Assembly: GCA_021166685.1 (NCBI GenBank)
Contig: JAJPEU010000010.1
Location: 248,001-312,000 of the forward strand
Source: Sulfurovum sp.
GTDB lineage: Bacteria; Campylobacterota; Campylobacteria; Campylobacterales; Sulfurovaceae
Direction of reading: 5' to 3'
Length of the DNA stretch: 64,000 nt
Shown here: piece after piece, positions 1-8,616 of the stretch
Numbering within the stretch: the stretch's first letter is position 1
Layout: each line of letters opens with the position of its first letter
The notes under the pieces: model-generated
What the model was told of the DNA's origin: nothing
The model's database searches: none
The model's input: only the letters and a program-made list of their open reading frames with translations
Translations under genes and position numbers: made by a program

Positions 1-1
1 G

Positions 2-1039
2 CGCGATGGACGATTTATGTCCCCCGCTTTAGAACTTTTTGATCATAATGCATTGACGGCTTTTTTTAAAGAGGCAGGGGTTGAAACCCATGCCCCGGAC
101 GGATATAGGGTTTTTCCTGTAACGCATAATGCTTCAACAGTTGTTGATGCGCTTCAAAACAAAATGGCAGGACTGGGGATAGAAGTGCTGTGCTCGCAAA
201 AAGTAATCGCCTTAAATCATGAAGGCGGCACGATAACGGGGGTACGCACGCAAAAAGATATGTTTAGTGCCAAGCATGTTGTTTTGGCAACCGGAGGCAA
301 AGGATATCCGATGTTGGGCGCTGAAGGGGACGGATATGCTTTGGCCCAATCAGTCGGACATAAAATAACAGAGCTTTATCCGGCCATGATGCCCCTTAAA
401 ACAAAAGAAAAATGGGTAGCTACCTGCAGAGCGGATACAATCGCCAAGGTAGAAATGCTTGTTAATATGAAAAAATATACCCACCTTAGAGCAAAAGGCG
501 ATCTTATCTTTACAAAAGACGGCATTCGCGGTCCTGTAGTTTTGGATTTTTCTCGAGAGATAACCCCGCTTTTGAGTAAGTTCAACGAAGTGCCTTTGCT
601 GATGAATCTCACCAAAGGAATGAATGAAGCGCAGCTGCTGCAGCATTTTAAAACCCAAATAGCGAATGATCCTCATTGCACTACCTTGCAGTTGCTTCAA
701 ACGTTACTGCCGGAGTCTGTTGCTGCGGAGCTTTGCAAAATGGCAGATGCCGATCCTTTGCTTTCTTTTGGCAAGCAAGCCGGAGCAGTCAGAGATAAAC
801 TGTTAAAACTCTTGGCCTGGACTCCCCTAACCGTCATCGGTCATGACGGCTTTAGCAAAGCCATGATCACAAGAGGCGGAATCAGCCTTAAGGAGATAAA
901 TCCCTATACGCTTGAAAGCAGAAAACTCAAAGGGCTTTATTTTTGCGGAGAGATCGTCAATCTTGACGGTCCGTGCGGAGGCTATAATCTCCAGTGGTCT
1001 TTTTCAAGCGGCGCTTTAGCCGGAAAATTGAGCACATAG
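2..1039 (+). CDS. HI0933/BaiN-family FAD-dependent oxidoreductase, 5' end outside window
   Basis: This is the C-terminal part of a flavoprotein of the HI0933 (BaiN-like) family, cytoplasmic FAD enzymes of mostly unknown substrate. The frame is open to the window edge (R-D-G-R-F before the first ATG at 17), and family members normally have an N-terminal FAD-binding GxGxxG and a GGGRCN motif about 100 residues earlier, so the true start is upstream. Visible family features are GYRVFPVTHNASTVVDAL, the ATGGKGYPMLGAEGDGY stretch of the FAD fold, and the C-terminal GLYFCGEIVNLDGPCGGYNLQWSFSSG flavin-binding end. The family is clear; the reaction is not known. It converges on proB. Confidence 0.85.
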   Translation, partial: RDGRFMSPALELFDHNALTAFFKEAGVETHAPDGYRVFPVTHNASTVVDALQNKMAGLGIEVLCSQKVIALNHEGGTITGVRTQKDMFSAKHVVLATGGKGYPMLGAEGDGYALAQSVGHKITELYPAMMPLKTKEKWVATCRADTIAKVEMLVNMKKYTHLRAKGDLIFTKDGIRGPVVLDFSREITPLLSKFNEVPLLMNLTKGMNEAQLLQHFKTQIANDPHCTTLQLLQTLLPESVAAELCKMADADPLLSFGKQAGAVRDKLLKLLAWTPLTVIGHDGFSKAMITRGGISLKEINPYTLESRKLKGLYFCGEIVNLDGPCGGYNLQWSFSSGALAGKLST

Positions 1040-1057
1040 CATTTGTGCAGCACATGA

Positions 1058-1828
1058 TTATTTCTGCGCGTTTGCGCTAAAGAGCGTTCCTAGCGTTTGC
1101 TTTTGATTTAAAAGATAGGATTCCGCTGCGGATAGATCAAAGCCGCTGCATAGAAACATTTGTCTGTGATGCCTCATCATATAATGAGCAGCTTTAAGCT
1201 TAGTGACAATCCCGCCCGTTGCAAACTCATTATTTGGGGTTGCTTCATCCAGCAGCGCACTTTCGGGAAGTTTTTGAACCAATGGATAGATTGCTGCATC
1301 GTTATACTCTTTTGGATTTTTATCATAGTATCCATCGATATCGCTCAGAATGACTAGCAAATTTGCATCAACGGCATCGGCAACATTGGCCGAGAGCTGA
1401 TCGTTATCGCCAAAAAGCTGTTCGGGTGTTGAAGTAATATCATTTTCGTTGATGATTGGCAAAATATTATTTGTCAGCAGTGCATCAATGATTTCTTGGA
1501 ACATTTTTGTTCTTCTTCTTGAGTCAAAATCATCTTCCGTTAAAAGAATTTGTGCGATATCGATATCAAATATATCAAATTTCTTTTTATACGAAGCCAT
1601 CAAAATGGGCTGTCCGGCGGATGCCAATGCTTTTTTGCCGATTTGTTTTCTCTTGTCCAACTTGAGCGCAGAGTATCCGGCTGCCACTGCTCCCGAGGTT
1701 ACCAAAATCACATCATACTTCAACTTAAGTTTCGCAATCAGCGAAACCAGATTGAGCATTCTTTCTTTTGCGATCTGGTTGTCCTGTGTCAATACGGCGC
1801 TGCCTACTTTAATAACAATACGTTGCAT
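1058..1828 (-). CDS. proB: Glutamate 5-kinase, PUA-less form
   Basis: This enzyme phosphorylates L-glutamate with ATP to give gamma-glutamyl phosphate, the first step of proline synthesis, in the cytoplasm. It is an amino-acid-kinase fold protein: N-terminal IVIKVGSAVLT, LVTSGAVAAG, the substrate loop INENDITST, FGDNDQLSA, and ATGGIVTKLKAA near residue 215. At 256 aa it ends after the kinase domain and lacks the C-terminal PUA domain of the E. coli enzyme (367 aa), as is common in Campylobacterota. AAAGGAG sits 4 bases before the ATG and fixes the start. It stands alone, without proA beside it. Confidence 0.93.
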   Translation of the reverse strand: MQRIVIKVGSAVLTQDNQIAKERMLNLVSLIAKLKLKYDVILVTSGAVAAGYSALKLDKRKQIGKKALASAGQPILMASYKKKFDIFDIDIAQILLTEDDFDSRRRTKMFQEIIDALLTNNILPIINENDITSTPEQLFGDNDQLSANVADAVDANLLVILSDIDGYYDKNPKEYNDAAIYPLVQKLPESALLDEATPNNEFATGGIVTKLKAAHYMMRHHRQMFLCSGFDLSAAESYLLNQKQTLGTLFSANAQK

Positions 1829-2007
1829 TTAACTCCTTTTTGTTTTTTTAATATCATCTATGCCTTAACTAAAATACCATAAGATTTTTAAATTTCAATA
1901 AAAAAAGTCTATTTGCTTGTGCCGGCGATTGCAATAATTGATTTTTAAAATACTATTTTTTTATTAATTATGATAGTATTATTTTATAGACGCAGAAAGG
2001 ATACAGT

Positions 2008-2694
2008 ATGAGTGTAAAAAATGCACTACTTTGGATGATATTTACTTTGGTTCCTTTGTATGCCAGGGTCGGTTTTGAATATGAGGGTATATCGGTAAAC
2101 ATGCCAGCATCTGATGCAAAAACCAAAACTATTGTTGTAAAAAGGCATATCCCCAAAGAATGTCTTAAGATACCTATCACCAATGAAACAGTTTGGACGG
2201 GAAACTATGCAAACCCAAAAGTTCCCGAAGCTTGCAAATCCACTTATGTCCACACTACGGGCAAGCTCACACCCATGATGCTGGATGAGGATATTGAAAC
2301 CTACGGAGAGCTTGAAGTGCTTGCTTTCGTTAAAGAGATGCAGAAAAACGACAAAATGCTTTTAGTCGATGCGCGCAATGACGAATGGTACGACTATAGA
2401 ACCATACCCGGTGCGGTCAATATGCCTTATCCTTATTTTAAAGATAACGATATTTTCAAAGAGGAGTTTGAAGAGATGCTAATCAGGCTTGGCGTCAAGA
2501 CGGTAAAGAAAAATGAGTATGATTTTTCACATGCCAAAACTATAGCGGTTTTTTGCAATGGTCCGTGGTGCGCCCAGTCGTCATGGATGATCAATGCACT
2601 TTTGGAAATCGAGTATCCTCATGAAAACATCAAATGGTATCGCGGAGGCATGCAGGATTGGCTTGGCGCAGGCATGACGAGTACCCGCGAATAA
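2008..2694 (+). CDS. Exported rhodanese-like protein
   Basis: A 228-aa protein with an N-terminal hydrophobic stretch (about residues 5-20, LLWMIFTLVPLYA) that looks like a Sec signal or anchor, so it probably acts in the periplasm. The rhodanese domain lies at about 105-225: LLVDARNDEWYDYRTIPGAVNMPY, the active-site loop VFCNGPWCAQS with the candidate sulfur-carrying cysteine, and a final WYRGGMQDW. The FCNGPxC loop with a second cysteine is typical of rhodaneses in sulfur-oxidising bacteria. The roughly 90 residues before the domain have four prolines and two cysteines but no domain I recognise. AGAAAGGA precedes the ATG. A sulfane-sulfur transfer role is inferred from the fold. Confidence 0.8.
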   Translation: MSVKNALLWMIFTLVPLYARVGFEYEGISVNMPASDAKTKTIVVKRHIPKECLKIPITNETVWTGNYANPKVPEACKSTYVHTTGKLTPMMLDEDIETYGELEVLAFVKEMQKNDKMLLVDARNDEWYDYRTIPGAVNMPYPYFKDNDIFKEEFEEMLIRLGVKTVKKNEYDFSHAKTIAVFCNGPWCAQSSWMINALLEIEYPHENIKWYRGGMQDWLGAGMTSTRE

Positions 2695-2700
2695 TTTATT

Positions 2701-2925
2701 TTAGAGAAAGAACATGCCTATGATGCTCAAAAGAAAAGGAAGCATGGCCAGCGTATAGATAATTTTTTGTGTTTTTGCTGCCTTGTAGACACCCCAAAAA
2801 AAGAGGCCGACCACCCCGATAAATCCTGCAAAAAAGAGATACCCCGCTGTATTGTCGGGGGGAGTTGATTTGTTTTGGGCAAACAGTGAAACAGAAATCA
2901 GCAGGAAAAAGAAAAGGCTTTTCAT
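2701..2925 (-). CDS. Small two-helix membrane protein
   Basis: A 74-aa protein with an N-terminal signal-like helix (residues 3-16, ending LFAQ) and two further hydrophobic segments at about 28-46 and 55-73. No family recognised. Its ATG overlaps the stop of the upstream 70-aa ORF in an ATGA arrangement, which suggests translational coupling and supports both being real genes. It converges on the rhodanese gene, with 6 bases between the stops. Confidence 0.55.
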   Translation of the reverse strand: MKSLFFFLLISVSLFAQNKSTPPDNTAGYLFFAGFIGVVGLFFWGVYKAAKTQKIIYTLAMLPFLLSIIGMFFL

Positions 2926-3134
2926 TGTTTTTCAATCTCCTCTTTTCCTAGTTTTTCCACCATCTTTATGCTCTCAAGAGCGTTATTGAGTATTTTTTTG
3001 GTCGAGGTGAGCGGTTTCATTCTGAGATTTGTCTGTTTTTTGTCAAGTTTTTCATTGCTGAGAATTTGCATGACTTCTTTTTCGAGTTCTGCAATGATCT
3101 CATTCATTTTCAATTCAATAAAATTTACATTCAT
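2922..3134 (-). CDS. Small charged helical protein, hypothetical
   Basis: A 70-aa lysine- and glutamate-rich protein, predicted almost wholly helical from its residue pattern (EIIAELEKEVMQILSNEKL...), with no recognised domain. It sits 22 bases downstream of mog on the same strand and overlaps the next gene by 4 bases (ATGA), so the three probably share a transcript. An internal ATG at residue 10 is an alternative start. Function unknown. Confidence 0.5.
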   Translation of the reverse strand: MNVNFIELKMNEIIAELEKEVMQILSNEKLDKKQTNLRMKPLTSTKKILNNALESIKMVEKLGKEEIEKQ

Positions 3135-3156
3135 GTTGTTTTGCGCTTTCTATTTA

Positions 3157-3690
3157 TTAATTTGCTTTGGGCCTAAAAATTTTTATGACCTCTTCGTTTG
3201 CTTGCATGTATCCCCCGCCGATCAGATCGATGCAGTAAGGCACGGCAGGGAAAACTGCATCAAGGCACTCTTTTATGGATTTTGGTTTTCCCGGAAGATT
3301 GATGATGAGCGAATTGTTGCATATCCCGGCTGTTTGGCGGGAGAGAATGGCTGTAGGAACGTATTGCAGACTCACGGCCCTCATCTGCTCTCCAAAACCG
3401 GGCAGCAGTTTTTGACAGACATTTTCGGTTGCTTCCGTAGTTACATCGCGTGCGGCGGGTCCTGTTCCGCCGGTTGTGACGATAAGGTCGCATTTTGCGT
3501 CACGTGAAAGCTCGATCAGCGTAGTCTCGATAAGGTTTTGCTCGTCAGGTATGCATCTGTAGATATAGTCACACTCGTTTAAAAGATAGGCTTTCATCGT
3601 TTCCATGATCGCCACACCCGAGACGTCTTCATAGATACCCCCACTCGCCCTGTCGCTTGTCGTTACTACGCCGATTTTGATCTTGTCCAT
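3157..3690 (-). CDS. mog: Molybdopterin adenylyltransferase (MogA/MoaB family)
   Basis: This enzyme adenylates molybdopterin before molybdenum insertion in the cytoplasmic Moco pathway. The 177-aa protein is the single MoCF-biosynthesis fold: IGVVTTSDRASGGIYEDVSG at the N-terminus, the LIVTTGGTGPAARDVTTEA substrate loop near residue 90, and LIINLPGKPKSIKECLDAVFPAVPYCIDLIGG near the C-terminus. The TxSD and TGGTG..RD motifs are those of MogA/MoaB proteins. No other Moco gene lies nearby. AGAGAGC precedes the ATG. Confidence 0.9.
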   Translation of the reverse strand: MDKIKIGVVTTSDRASGGIYEDVSGVAIMETMKAYLLNECDYIYRCIPDEQNLIETTLIELSRDAKCDLIVTTGGTGPAARDVTTEATENVCQKLLPGFGEQMRAVSLQYVPTAILSRQTAGICNNSLIINLPGKPKSIKECLDAVFPAVPYCIDLIGGGYMQANEEVIKIFRPKAN

Positions 3691-3831
3691 GCTCTCTCTT
3701 TTTTATAATAAATTAATGCGGCAATTATAGCAAAAATGATTGAGTGTTCAATGACGATGCAATCGCATCATCATTAAAAGATTTTGAATTGTGTTAAAAT
3801 ATACTCTTATGATTTCGTAAAAAGGCTTTTT

Positions 3832-5046
3832 ATGACGCAAAGACTAAAACACTATCTATCAGAATACAAGAAATCTCTTTTTCGTGTAAATCAAAAAGAG
3901 CTTTCCAGAACTTCAAAAATGCTTTTGGCGATATTTTTGTTTACTATATTTATTATGATAGGATGGGGGTTGGAGTGGCAGCTTAAGCAGGAAGAATCTC
4001 CCGGCAAAGCGTATGGTTTTGCATGCAAAGAGCTGATCAATAAAAAAGAGGATTTCAGCTTTAGGGATTTTTCAAAATATACCTATTGGCAAACGGACGA
4101 TAAGCAGAATTTTTACGGAAAAGATGCTTTCGGCGAAGATGCGATGTGTAAAAAACTTGGTGTGCTGTATAGGGCCGTATTGGACAATGCTGCATTTGGC
4201 GCCAATCAAAAAACATTGATAGAAGTTCAAAAAAAACTTCAAGAAACAAAATACAAAATACAATCGCTCAAAGATTCATACGGTGATTTGCTCCTGGAAA
4301 AAGTAGCGAAGCAGGAAAAATCAAAATCAATTTTTTCTACCGATAGCACCAAAGTCAAGCAGGAGATGCAGAAGCTTCAGGATAATGCTTCAGAATATGA
4401 AGCACACATTTTAAAACTTAGCGACTTGAGCCAGTACCCTGTGTATGGTACTTTTATCGACTATTACAAGGCGCACAAGGATGAGCTTAAAAAAGCTTAT
4501 GAAAACAAAGTACGCTATTTTTCCTTTAAGCGGACGATGCAGGCTTTTGCTTTTTTGATCCCCGTGTGGCTGCTTTTTTATCTCGTATATAAATTTATGT
4601 TGCGCCGCGAATACTATATCCTGTCGCATTTGACTTTGCATGTAGCCAATGTGGCGGCGCTGTATGCGCTTTATTATCTTGTGCTGTTTGTCTATGGTAT
4701 TATCCCGGAACTTTTCTTTGAAAAGATCATCGCTTTTTTTATGCAGCACAATATGGTGATCGTTTTAAATGTCCTGGCGATACTTTTTTTTACCGCTCTT
4801 TTTGGGATTATTATCTATAAGATTCAAAAAAACGATACCACGGGAGTCAAAAAGCGCAAACAAGAACTGCTAAACCTAAAAATGGGAAAATGCTCCGAAT
4901 GCGGATGTGTGATCGACGGCGAGTACTGTTTTGTGTGCGGTTTTCACCATACAACGCTTTGTAGGGCATGTCATCAGCCGACCTTGCGCAAGGGCGAATT
5001 CTGCCGCCATTGCGGCGCGAAGATGCAAAGCGGCGATGCTGTGTAG
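3832..5046 (+). CDS. Membrane protein with coiled coil and C-terminal double zinc ribbon
   Basis: I choose the ATG at 3832 (404 aa) rather than the upstream TTG at 3784, because the region before it holds a TATACT -10-like box at about 3801. Layout: one transmembrane helix near the N-terminus (LLAIFLFTIFIMIGWGLEW), a soluble part of about 170 residues with coiled-coil character (TLIEVQKKLQETKYKIQSLKDSY), three or four transmembrane helices at about 220-340, then a cytoplasmic-looking tail with CxxC pairs (CSECGCVIDGEYCFVCG, CRACHQP, CRHCGAKM) forming two probable zinc ribbons. I recognise no named family. Confidence 0.7.
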   Translation: MTQRLKHYLSEYKKSLFRVNQKELSRTSKMLLAIFLFTIFIMIGWGLEWQLKQEESPGKAYGFACKELINKKEDFSFRDFSKYTYWQTDDKQNFYGKDAFGEDAMCKKLGVLYRAVLDNAAFGANQKTLIEVQKKLQETKYKIQSLKDSYGDLLLEKVAKQEKSKSIFSTDSTKVKQEMQKLQDNASEYEAHILKLSDLSQYPVYGTFIDYYKAHKDELKKAYENKVRYFSFKRTMQAFAFLIPVWLLFYLVYKFMLRREYYILSHLTLHVANVAALYALYYLVLFVYGIIPELFFEKIIAFFMQHNMVIVLNVLAILFFTALFGIIIYKIQKNDTTGVKKRKQELLNLKMGKCSECGCVIDGEYCFVCGFHHTTLCRACHQPTLRKGEFCRHCGAKMQSGDAV

Positions 5047-5049
5047 CTA

Positions 5050-5208
5050 TCAAGCGCCTATGGCTCTTCCGCTCATTTTTTCGGGCGCTTTCGTATTTAC
5101 CGAACTTTTCGCCGAACTTTTAATACTTTTTAAAATGCTTTCTGCCGAAATTGTTACAAAAGCTTTTTTCCAGCTATCTTTGCTGATTTTGAAGATGAGA
5201 TTGATCAT
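5050..5208 (-). CDS. Possible 52-aa protein coupled to the GNAT gene
   Basis: Not in the supplied ORF track. The frame starts MINLIFKISKDSWKKAF, ends SGRAIGA and is basic and serine-rich. Its ATG overlaps the GNAT stop codon in an ATGA arrangement. The overlap is the only support; there is no recognised domain and no independent ribosome-binding site. It could be a chance frame between two convergent genes. Confidence 0.35.
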   Translation of the reverse strand: MINLIFKISKDSWKKAFVTISAESILKSIKSSAKSSVNTKAPEKMSGRAIGA

Positions 5209-5579
5209 TTTGCTTGTTGTCTTGCAGGGTGGCTTATAACTTTTCTAAAAGGTATCATAGTGGATTTTACAAAACCATGTTTTTCATAAAATTTATGGGC
5301 TTTGAAGTTATCGCTATCACTAAGGAGCGTTACACGCATACATCCTTTCGCTTTTATGCTTTTCGTAATAAATTCCATCAAAGATGAGCCGATATCTTGC
5401 CCACAATACCGCTTATCTACGATCATATCTTCTAAGATAGCTACTTTTGCCCCCAAAGCCGTTGAGATGGTATATAAGATATTTACCATCGCAACTATTT
5501 TGTCATCTTTCTCAGCAACAAAAATCTCTCCTATACTCTCATCTGAGATTATTTTTTTTAAAGCTCTCTGTTGTGCCAT
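5205..5579 (-). CDS. GNAT-family N-acetyltransferase, N-terminally short
   Basis: A GNAT acetyltransferase fold of 124 aa: FVAEKDDKIVAMVNILYT, then the acetyl-CoA loop motif A (ILEDMIVDKRYCGQDIGSSLMEFI, with Q-x-x-G-x-[GS] as QDIGSS) and the FYEKHGFVKS motif B. Family proteins usually have 20-40 more residues (strand 1 and helices 1-2) before this point. Here an in-frame TAG lies two codons before the ATG and only 65 bases separate it from the divergent PLD gene, so those residues are absent. It may be a decayed or minimal acetyltransferase. Substrate unknown. Confidence 0.65.
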   Translation of the reverse strand: MAQQRALKKIISDESIGEIFVAEKDDKIVAMVNILYTISTALGAKVAILEDMIVDKRYCGQDIGSSLMEFITKSIKAKGCMRVTLLSDSDNFKAHKFYEKHGFVKSTMIPFRKVISHPARQQAK

Positions 5580-5632
5580 CGCCTAATTGTTAAATTTATC
5601 TAAAAGCCTTTTTCAAAAAACTTTTTTAACGA

Positions 5633-5638
5633 TATAAT
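5633..5638 (+). promoter_or_regulatory. -10 box placing the start site on the PLD gene ATG
   Basis: A perfect TATAAT whose expected transcription start, 7 bases after its last base, falls on the A of the ATG at 5645. No Shine-Dalgarno sequence is visible, so the mRNA may be leaderless. Confidence 0.5.
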
Positions 5639-5644
5639 ATCAGC

Positions 5645-7048
5645 ATGAACCCCATAACGTATCTAACGCAGCATCCGGAAATAGTGTTATACCATGCCCT
5701 TTTGACGCTCAGCGGTGTGGTGGCATTGGGTGTGCTGCTTCATCTGCTTTATCAAAGGCGTTCTTCAAGCGCCATCGCAGCATGGCTGATGTTCATATTT
5801 CTTCTGCCCTATGTTGCCTTTCCTTTATACCTTATTATAGGCATACGAAAACGCAAAAACCGGTACAAAAAAGAGTCCGTTCTGCCAAACAGTGCCAAAA
5901 AACCAAAACACACCCCGGATACCGCCCGCAACATGCGGGGGAACGGCCCTCTGTACGATGCCGCTTTGAACGCCCGCATGGAGCTCTTTTTTGATGCGTC
6001 AGAAGCATACACTGCCCTCATGCATGCCATCGAGAATGCCAAAAGATCCATTCATATCAGCATCTATATCCTTAAGTATGACACGATCGGCAAAAGCATT
6101 TTAGGTATACTTACAAAAAAAGCGAAAGCGGGTGTGCAAGTCAAGCTCTTGATTGACTCTTTGGGTTCGGCCTCCCTTTACCTGATGCAATATAGGCTTA
6201 AAAAATTGAGAGATGCCGGTGCGGAAGTGGAATTTTTCATGCCGATATTTGAGATGCCTTTTAGAAACTATATCAACCTGAGAAACCATAGAAAAATATA
6301 TATTTTCGATGACCAAATCACGCTAAGCGGAGGCTCAAACATCTCCCGGGAGTACTTTGCCGTCCCCAAAAGAAAAAGCGAATGGGAAGATATCATGTTT
6401 TTGATAGAGGGCGAATCTGTCGAGAGCTTTTTTGAGATATTCGCTTCAGATTGGTACTATGCCTCGAAAAAAAAACTTGCGTTCAATCCTCCAGAGGAGA
6501 TAAAAAAAGCGGACATCTATGCACAAATCATACCCTCAGGGCCGGACATGCAAAGAGATACGCTTTATGAAACACTCCTTGGTGCCATATACGGCGCAAA
6601 AGAGAAGATCTTTATCATCACACCCTACTTTATACCGAACGACTCGCTTGTGGAAGCCCTCATCATCGCACGCCACAGAGGGGTAAATGTCACTCTTGTC
6701 ACCCCAAAAGAAGCGGACCATGCCATTGTCAATCTTGTACGATGCTCCTACATGAGAGAGCTTGAGGAAGCCGGGGTGAAGATCTGTCTCTACGAAAAAG
6801 CCATGCTTCATGCAAAAGCGATCATTTTTGATGAGTATAGCGCAATGCTGGGAAGCGTCAATTTTGACAACAGAAGCCTTTTTTTGAACTATGAGGTGGC
6901 GGCATTTGTCTATTCTGACAAGATCATCGCACGGATGCTCTTGTGGACCCAGATGCTCATGGAAAACTCCTCTGTCGGTACCAATCAGGCAAGTGATGCA
7001 AGAAAAGTGTTTGAAAACCTTCTGCGCATTCTCGCACCTCAACTTTAA
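5645..7048 (+). CDS. Cardiolipin synthase-like phospholipase D protein
   Basis: A 467-aa membrane-bound phospholipase D superfamily enzyme, most likely a cardiolipin synthase joining two phosphatidylglycerols. Two N-terminal transmembrane helices (about 15-36 and 43-66) are followed by two PLD repeats: the first with NHRKIYIFDDQITLSGGSNIS (HxK...D...GG.N, about 215-235) and the second with HAKAIIFDEYSAMLGSVNFD (about 392-411). Length and the two HKD motifs fit bacterial Cls (about 480 aa). A TATAAT box lies so close to the ATG that the transcript may be leaderless. The nuclease-fold gene starts 8 bases downstream. Confidence 0.88.
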   Translation: MNPITYLTQHPEIVLYHALLTLSGVVALGVLLHLLYQRRSSSAIAAWLMFIFLLPYVAFPLYLIIGIRKRKNRYKKESVLPNSAKKPKHTPDTARNMRGNGPLYDAALNARMELFFDASEAYTALMHAIENAKRSIHISIYILKYDTIGKSILGILTKKAKAGVQVKLLIDSLGSASLYLMQYRLKKLRDAGAEVEFFMPIFEMPFRNYINLRNHRKIYIFDDQITLSGGSNISREYFAVPKRKSEWEDIMFLIEGESVESFFEIFASDWYYASKKKLAFNPPEEIKKADIYAQIIPSGPDMQRDTLYETLLGAIYGAKEKIFIITPYFIPNDSLVEALIIARHRGVNVTLVTPKEADHAIVNLVRCSYMRELEEAGVKICLYEKAMLHAKAIIFDEYSAMLGSVNFDNRSLFLNYEVAAFVYSDKIIARMLLWTQMLMENSSVGTNQASDARKVFENLLRILAPQL

Positions 7049-7056
7049 GGAAAGAG

Positions 7057-7788
7057 ATGTTTAAACCAAAGCGTTTTGATAAAATTCTAAAACACCAAGA
7101 GCTAAAATTGAGAAGTGAGTTTAGCGTGCTTTGTTGGAATGTTGCAAAACTCACCCAAAAAAGCGTGTATAGAGAGTTTATAGACAAACTTATAAGAGAG
7201 CATGACTTTGATTTGCTCCTTTTTCAGGAAGTCAAAAGAAATCTCTCTTTGGAAATGGAGCTTCATGACTACTCCTATATACTCTCTCCAAATATCCAGA
7301 CACGAAAGCATATTTACGGCGTGCTAAGCGCGTTTAGGTCGTCCTGCCATGAAGATATCTGCCTTCTTAGCAAAAAGCGCGAGCTTATGTATGCCACGCA
7401 CAAAGCATCACTGATTACCCACCACATGCTCCCGGATGAAAGACAGCTTCTCGTGGTCAATCTCCACGCTATCAATTTCGTACACAATAAAGATTTCAAA
7501 CATGAGCTTGACTATCTCTTCGACACCATTCAAAACCACCGCGGTGCAATGATCGTAGCGGGAGACTTCAATACATGGAACAGGCAAAGGGTGGAGTATC
7601 TTTTGGAGTTTGCAAAAAAACTATCGTTGCAGATGGTGACTTTTGACGATGAGTCAAATATAAAAAAAGTCTTTTTAAACTCTATAGACTATATATTTTA
7701 CAGAGAGCTGAACCTCACCTACTCTGAGGTCATAGACACTAAAAAGATATCCGACCATAATCCCATCATAGCTAAATTCAACCTTTAA
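7057..7788 (+). CDS. Endonuclease/exonuclease/phosphatase-fold protein
   Basis: A 243-aa metal-dependent hydrolase of the EEP (DNase I/APE1-like) fold. Visible motifs are SVLCWNVAK (Asn metal/phosphate contact), LLLFQEVK (catalytic Glu), AGDFNTWN (Asp and Asn) and the terminal SDHNPI His-Asp pair. No signal peptide is seen, so it is probably cytoplasmic. It starts 8 bases after the PLD gene, with AAGGAAAGAG as ribosome-binding site, so the two are likely co-transcribed; a phosphodiesterase acting on lipid-related or nucleic-acid substrates is possible. The substrate cannot be read from sequence. Confidence 0.85.
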   Translation: MFKPKRFDKILKHQELKLRSEFSVLCWNVAKLTQKSVYREFIDKLIREHDFDLLLFQEVKRNLSLEMELHDYSYILSPNIQTRKHIYGVLSAFRSSCHEDICLLSKKRELMYATHKASLITHHMLPDERQLLVVNLHAINFVHNKDFKHELDYLFDTIQNHRGAMIVAGDFNTWNRQRVEYLLEFAKKLSLQMVTFDDESNIKKVFLNSIDYIFYRELNLTYSEVIDTKKISDHNPIIAKFNL

Positions 7789-7798
7789 TGTATCGGTT

Positions 7799-8611
7799 TT
7801 AGATCCTTTTTAATATCTCATCAAGCAGCGAAGTGCTGAGCATCCTTTTGAGATAGCCCAAAAGATAGGTCGCTTTGGTGATGTAGTATCTGGGTTTGGG
7901 TTTTTCAGAAAGCATGATGCGGTGCACAACGATGGCTACCGATTCGGCGGTTTCATTGAAAGGGACTCTTTTTTGGGTTCCTCCAAGGCTGTGTTTGTAT
8001 TTTTCCGCAAACACGGAGTGTTCGGTATCTACGTTTTCTTTGAGGTTTTTGATCGCATTGGGGCGGAAACGGCTGGTAATGGGGCCGGTATTGAGCAGTA
8101 CGGGATAGATGTTTGTGCCTTCAAGCTCCAGGCGCAGCGTATCGGTGAGCCCTTCGACGGCATATTTGCTTGCGTTGTAGGCGCCTCTGCCAAAAAGCGA
8201 GATGAGTCCCAGCACAGAGCTGTGCTGGATGATCTTGCCGTATCCTTGTTTTCGCATGACCGGGATAAGCTGTCTGGTGCACTCGTGCAGTCCAAAGACA
8301 TTCGTTTCAAACTGCGCTTTGAGCACATCCGTGCGGATATCTTCAAGCGCGCCGGGCTGTCCGAAGCCCGCATTGTTAAACCACGCGTCTATCGTGCCCT
8401 CTTTTTGAAGCACTTTGGCAATGACGGCGCTGATCTGCTCAGGTTTGGTTACGTCAAGCAGCATGGCCTCTTCAAATCCAAGTGCTTTGAGATTTTTTAC
8501 GTCCCGGGGGTTTCTCGCTGTGGGATAGACTTTAAAGGATTTGTCTTTGAGGTATAAAGCTGTTTCAAGCCCTATACCGCTGCTGCATCCGGTGATGACG
8601 ATATTTGCCAT
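7799..8611 (-). CDS. Short-chain dehydrogenase/reductase
   Basis: A 270-aa classical SDR oxidoreductase with the cofactor motif TGCSSGIG (residues 7-14), the NNAG motif (WFNNAGFGQ), a catalytic Ser in SSVLG and the YNASKYAVEG Tyr-Lys motif. The acidic/basic residue after strand 2 (TARNPRD) suggests NADP(H), which is inference. Substrate unknown. Its start lies 5 bases after the stop of the MagIII gene on the same strand, so the two form a transcription unit. It converges on the nuclease-fold gene. Confidence 0.85.
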   Translation of the reverse strand: MANIVITGCSSGIGLETALYLKDKSFKVYPTARNPRDVKNLKALGFEEAMLLDVTKPEQISAVIAKVLQKEGTIDAWFNNAGFGQPGALEDIRTDVLKAQFETNVFGLHECTRQLIPVMRKQGYGKIIQHSSVLGLISLFGRGAYNASKYAVEGLTDTLRLELEGTNIYPVLLNTGPITSRFRPNAIKNLKENVDTEHSVFAEKYKHSLGGTQKRVPFNETAESVAIVVHRIMLSEKPKPRYYITKATYLLGYLKRMLSTSLLDEILKRI

Positions 8612-8616
8612 AAAAA

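Noticed and set aside
1449-1882. Two plus-strand ORFs of 127 and 110 aa
   Set aside because: Antisense frames of proB, which is clear by family motifs.
2968-3507. 179-aa plus-strand ORF opposite mog and the 70-aa gene
   Set aside because: Shadow frame with no ribosome-binding site or domain; the opposite strand holds a complete MogA/MoaB-family protein.
7922-8557. 211-aa plus-strand ORF opposite the SDR gene
   Set aside because: Shadow frame; the minus-strand SDR has full cofactor and catalytic motifs.
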